Positions 59,968-64,000 of a stretch of 64,000 bases of DNA are shown here, in pieces. Below the pieces are notes generated by a model, which did no database searches, was not told the origin of the DNA, and saw nothing but the letters and a program-made list of their open reading frames with translations. Made by a program: the position numbers and the translations under genes. How positions within the stretch are numbered: position 1 is the first letter of the stretch; each line of letters starts with the position of its first letter. The stretch is from Dromaius novaehollandiae. Lineage: Eukaryota; Chordata; Aves; Casuariiformes; Dromaiidae. The stretch spans positions 4,340,001 through 4,404,000 of the forward strand of contig NW_026991456.1 of NCBI RefSeq assembly GCF_036370855.1, written 5' to 3'.

Positions 59968-60636
59968 GACAGCAGTGTGACCGGGCAGGGTTGTCCCCAG
60001 GGGCTGGGGCTGTCCCTCTTGGAAATGGGGAGGGCAGGGAGAGAAGGAGGGGTGCTGCGGGCTCCTGGGAGTCGTAGCTTTGCTCAGGATTGGGGCCAGT
60101 TAGGCAACTGCTGGGAGGAGCGGCAGTGCTGGGAGGGCACGGTGCGGAGCTGTCCTGCTGTGCAGCACAAGGGAAAGTCGACCAGCACCGTTGCTGTCCG
60201 AGGACCCTGGAACAGCCCGAGAGACCCTGGAACAGCCACCCCACGGACACCGTGTCACTGCCTCGCAAGGCCATTGCGTTCAGGTACGTTAGACTACATC
60301 GGGCAGAAGAAACGTAAGCCAAAGGATCAGGGCAAATAGCTGCTTGTCTAGGTTTGTTACCTAGCGACGCACTGGCAAAGCTTTTCATGAACACTCCTAC
60401 TTGATCGAGTGCATATTCATTCCGTGAATATTACTGCCAGAACGCGTACGTCACTGATCCTTTAAAGCAAGTCCGTGGCACTGGGGTAGCACGTGTAGTG
60501 GAGACTAAATGCAATAATACCTCATTTTGATGTCGTTCTCTTCTGCGAAAGCACTTGGAGCAGATGACAACATTTATCATACTATTTTGTTTATTGAGTG
60601 GACCCTGATACTGGGGAGAAGGTGGTACTGCACCGA

Positions 60637-61317
60637 AAGGGAGCACGCATGCGCATTGCGTTCCGCCGCGCTCACTGCTGCCATCGCGGGTCTGAAAAGC
60701 GGCACTGCACACTCATCGGCGTAGCGCATGCGCACTGCGTTCCGTCCCGCTCACCGCTGTCCTCGCGTGTCGACAAGGCAGCACTGCAGCCGCCGCCGGC
60801 CACCGCTGCGTACGAAGAACAGTGCAGGCAGCCGGCGCACACGTGTGCGCTGCCGGTCACCGTGTTCACCGCTACTCTCCGCTCTCTCGGGGACGGGTAA
60901 GCGAAGGCGCTCGTCCACCCCTGCCCGGTGCTCACGGACCGGGAGCGCTTTTCCCGAGAGGGCTTTTCCTTCCTGGTGCTTCCTGGGGGTGCGGGGACGG
61001 GCAGTGCCGTCTCAGAGCTGCTCCGCGACCAGGGCAGCCCCAGCGCCTGCTCGCTGATCCCCGCCGCTCTCTCGGGCACGGGCAGAGCAGCCTCGGGGCG
61101 CTCGCTGCTTGGCCTGAGCACCGGGCTGGCGCGGCGGGCTGCGGGTCGCCCGCGGGAGCCGGCCGGCTGCAGCGCCGCGCTACGACCACACGAGGGCGCC
61201 ATTGCGGGTCTCGCCTCCCCCCCCCCCCCCCCGCTCCCGCTCCCGCTCCCGCTCCCGCTCGCCCCCGCCCCTCCCGCGCTGTCCGTAGCCAGCGCATGCG
61301 CGGCGGCGGGGAGCAAG
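60637..61317 (+). promoter_or_regulatory. NRF-1/YY1 CpG-island promoter, copy B
   Basis: NRF-1 cores at 60,647-60,655, 60,726-60,734 and 61,292-61,301; YY1 site at 61,315-61,325. The C run and hexamer tract near 61,220-61,260 are longer than in copy A. Confidence 0.65.
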
Positions 61318-61402
61318 ATGGCGGCGAGCAGGGTGGGTGTTTTCGCTCGGCGGCTGCGGGCGAGGGCCGAGGCCGCCTGGAGTCGAGCACGTGGGGATCC
61401 CG
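61318..61402 (+). CDS. Candidate first coding exon, mitochondrial-leader-like, copy B
   Basis: All 28 codons and the GTGAGG donor match copy A. The possible second exon, from about 61,581, differs at GCATGCAC/GCGTGCGC (a Met to Val change among others) and has a G run five bases shorter. Confidence 0.45.
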
Positions 61403-61730
61403 GTGAGGCGAGCGTGTGCTTTCGGGTGGCCGCGGGCGTCGGGCTGTGTCCTGCCCGCCGGGGCTGTCGCTTCGTGGAGGCGGCGGGGCGGGGGGGCGGG
61501 GGGTTCGGACCTGGCGCCGCGCCGCGCCGGGTCTGCCGGAGCGCGGCTCTGACTCTGCCTTTTCCGTGTGTCGCCTGTAGGGCCCCAGTTCCTCCCCAGC
61601 GCGGGCCAGGGCGTGCGCTCACCGCTGTGGACGCAGCCTGGAGGAGCGGGGGGGGGGGTGTGTCTGCGCGGGGGTCTGGATGTGTCCAGCAGCGGCACAG
61701 CAGCCTGATGTCTCCTCTCGTCTGGGACGC

Positions 61731-62720
61731 GGGTTCCTTTGCAGCTTTTCTGGGATGCGGGGCCCTTGGTGAGTTCCCTGCTGCCTTCTCTGGCGTTCTG
61801 TGCAAGCTCATAGATCCCTCCTCCTCCCCCCCCGCCACCCTATCTGATGGGGTGGGAGACCAGTGGCTCCTCCCGCCGAGCTGACAGCAACGTGGGGCAC
61901 CCCTATGTGCTCCCTACACATCTGGGATGGCACCCCTGCCCTGAGGGCCCCGCAGAGTCCCACCCTTCCTGCAACCAGCCCCCCCAAAGCCATTAAACCA
62001 CCCACAAATCCTGCCCCAACACCCCTACAGGCCCCAAAACATCTCCAAGCCCTGCCTCAACGTTGTCACTGACTCCAGACCTTCCCCTGCACTCTCTCCA
62101 AAGCCCCAAACATTCCTAAAACTGCTGCCAGGCCCAGTCCCCGCAGCAGTGAGGCGTTCTAACAAAGATGGGGTGTGATCTGCGTCTCTGCCTTGACTCA
62201 GTCCCGCTTTAGAGAAATGGGAGTTTACAGCGCTTCCTGGTGAAGAGTGTTGGCGGGTGGATGCGCTGATGACAAAGAGATTTTTCTCTCTTTTCTTCTG
62301 AGCCGCCTCTCAGAAGCCTCTGTACGTACACGATGTGGCTGATCTGGGATAATCGTGCTGTGCACAATGCTTAAGGAGAACATTGCCATGAAATGGCGGG
62401 CTAAGGAATAGCCTAAAAAACCTAAAAGGCTCGGGAAAAGCCAAAGAGAACACCGTTGGGCTCTGGGAAGCCCCAGTGATGCTACAGAAAACAGCATGGC
62501 TTTTAGGCATCTCCTCAGAGCAGCAGCAATGTCTTGCTCCAGCCTATGGGACAATGGGGACTCTTATTTACCGCCTTGAATTACCACAAGTGTTGCGAAA
62601 GCAGAAGGGACTAGGGAGCACGCAGAGCAGGTTGTGGACTATATGTCAAGTTTAAACAAGCAACAAGCCCCTCTGCAAATAGGAACAGGTTTAGCCCTAA
62701 GTAATAGATGAAGGTAGCTG
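61731..62720. other. Interval between CpG island and satellite, copy B
   Basis: Counterpart of 27,650-28,639, nearly identical. Confidence 0.5.
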
Positions 62721-64000
62721 TGAGTAACGTGAAGCGAAGCGGTTATGTCAGTCACCCCAAAAGCCTCAGAGAAGTGGTCCAAACACTGCCCCCAAAGTCT
62801 TCATTGCACCCTAGAGGCCTCTGTTTGATGTCTAGTCCCCTTAGGACTGCTCCAATCCCCTCAGAACCTCTCCATTGGACTTCATTGTGCACCAGGGGCT
62901 CAGTTGAGCGTGTAGAGTCCTTAGGACCCCTCTCGTACCCTCAGAACCCCTCCTGAGGCCTTTGTAGTGCTCCCAGAGCCCTTTTTTGGTCCACCGGCTC
63001 TCGTAGGACTTCTCTAATTCCTTCAATATCCCTCTTTTGGCCTTCATTGTGCAGGAGCCCTCCGTTGTCCTTCTAGCTCTCCAAGCACCTCTCTAGTCCC
63101 ACCAGGACCCCTCCTTTTGCCTTCGTTGTTCCATATAGCATTTTTTTTCTTCCTTCTAGTCCCTTTACAACCCCCCGGTCTACTCTAGGTGCCTCTTTTG
63201 GCCAAAATTGTGCCCTGCAGCCCTCTTTTGGCCCTCTAGAACCAAGAGGACCCCTCTAGTCACCTCTGAATCCCTCTGGAGGCCTTTGTTGTGCCCCAGG
63301 GCTGTCTTCTGGCTCTCCTGACGACCCCTTTGGATCCCTCAAATTCCACCTAAGAACCTTTCTGGAGGCTGTCCTTGTTCCCCAGAGTCTTTTTTGGCCT
63401 TGTAGACCTGTTAGCACCCCTCCAGTGCACTCTCAAACACTCTCTTGGCCAAAATTGGGCCCCAGAGCTCTTTGGGCTCTCCAGACCCTAGCGAATCTCT
63501 CTCGTCCTCTCAGACCACCTCCTGAGCTCATCCCTGCTCCCCAGTTGATATTTTTTCAGCCAGGTAGACCACTTAGGACTCCTCTAGTGCACTTTGGACT
63601 ACTCTTTCAGTCTCCCTTCTGTCCCAGAGCTGTCTTCTGGCCCTCCGGCCCCTTTAGCACCCCGCTAGTCCCTTCAGAATCCCTCCAGAGGCCTTTGTGG
63701 TGCTCCAGAGCCCTCATTTGGCCCTCCAGCCTTCTCAGCAGCCCTCTCGTCTGCTCTGCACTCCTTTTTTTGGCCAAAATGGGGCCCCAGAGGCTTTTTC
63801 TTTGTTCATTGGTTCCCTCAGGAAACCCCTAGTGTGCTCTCGACCCCTCTTTTGGCCAAGATTGGGACCGGAGTCTTCTGTGGGCACTCTAGACCCCTGA
63901 GGACCCCTCTAGTGTACTCTGGACCACTCTTTTGGCCACAATTGGGCCCCAGAGCTGTCTTCTGGCCCTCCAGCCCCCTTAGGGAACATCTAGTCTCCTC
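62721..64000. repeat. Diverged satellite, period about 80 bp, copy B (cut by window end)
   Basis: Matches 28,640-29,919 unit for unit, so the array duplicated as part of the whole segment and has not yet changed unit number in this part. Confidence 0.88.

Larger units (their letters stand above)
34406..64000. repeat. Tandem segmental duplication, copy B (partial, cut by window end)
   Basis: Direct repeat of bases 1 to about 29,919. Differences from copy A include a GT run shortened by about 10 bases, G runs of 15 versus 21 and 24 versus 30, a 373-bp deletion joining an LTR to the minisatellite at 54,278, one extra 65-bp minisatellite unit near 55,400, one additional CCCGCT hexamer near 61,240 and scattered single-base changes. 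All genes and pseudogenes of copy A up to 29,919 are present in the same order. Confidence 0.97.

Overview
The window is vertebrate nuclear DNA and almost certainly from a bird. Two CR1 LINE 3' ends are present, genes have short GT-AG introns and CpG-island promoters, and a defective endogenous retrovirus and several satellites are present. The species cannot be read from the sequence. There are no bacterial-type operons, CRISPR arrays or convincing RNA genes.

The dominant fact is a direct tandem segmental duplication. Bases 1-34,405 (copy A) are repeated from 34,406 to the window end (copy B, cut at the equivalent of A 29,919). By eye the copies differ by a few dozen substitutions in about 30 kb, by length changes in homopolymers and microsatellites, by a 373-bp deletion in copy B, and by unit turnover in a minisatellite. 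The repeat period is about 34.4 kb.

Layout of one unit, in copy A coordinates: 1-1,100 a repeat block with a diverged relative at about 32,630-33,690; 2,091-2,147 a perfect hairpin; 2,420-2,665 degenerate TTAGGG-like DNA; 2,978-3,974 an olfactory-receptor pseudogene; 4,000-9,150 gene-poor DNA with one CR1; 9,430-17,975 a complete-looking USP42-like deubiquitinase gene (13 coding exons, 732 codons) with its own CpG-island promoter and AATAAA; 18,580-20,110 a deleted endogenous retrovirus; 20,120-21,965 a 65-bp minisatellite; 21,968-22,120 AT-rich microsatellite; 22,130-24,330 gene-poor DNA; 24,331-24,490 a second CR1; 24,880-27,700 two GC-rich promoter-like islands, one with three ZNF143-type motifs and one with NRF-1 and YY1 motifs and a candidate first exon; 28,640-31,080 an approximately 80-bp satellite; 31,100-32,630 unassigned; 32,630-34,405 the diverged repeat block.

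The functional candidate is the USP42-like gene. Both copies keep the Cys/His/Asp catalytic residues, both zinc-binding CxxC pairs and all splice sites. The coding differences I found are six synonymous and one replacement. This suggests a young, multicopy, shortened deubiquitinase under constraint, carried in an amplicon whose other contents are mostly dead genes and repeats. The main competing explanation is that the two copies are two haplotypes placed in tandem by an assembler.
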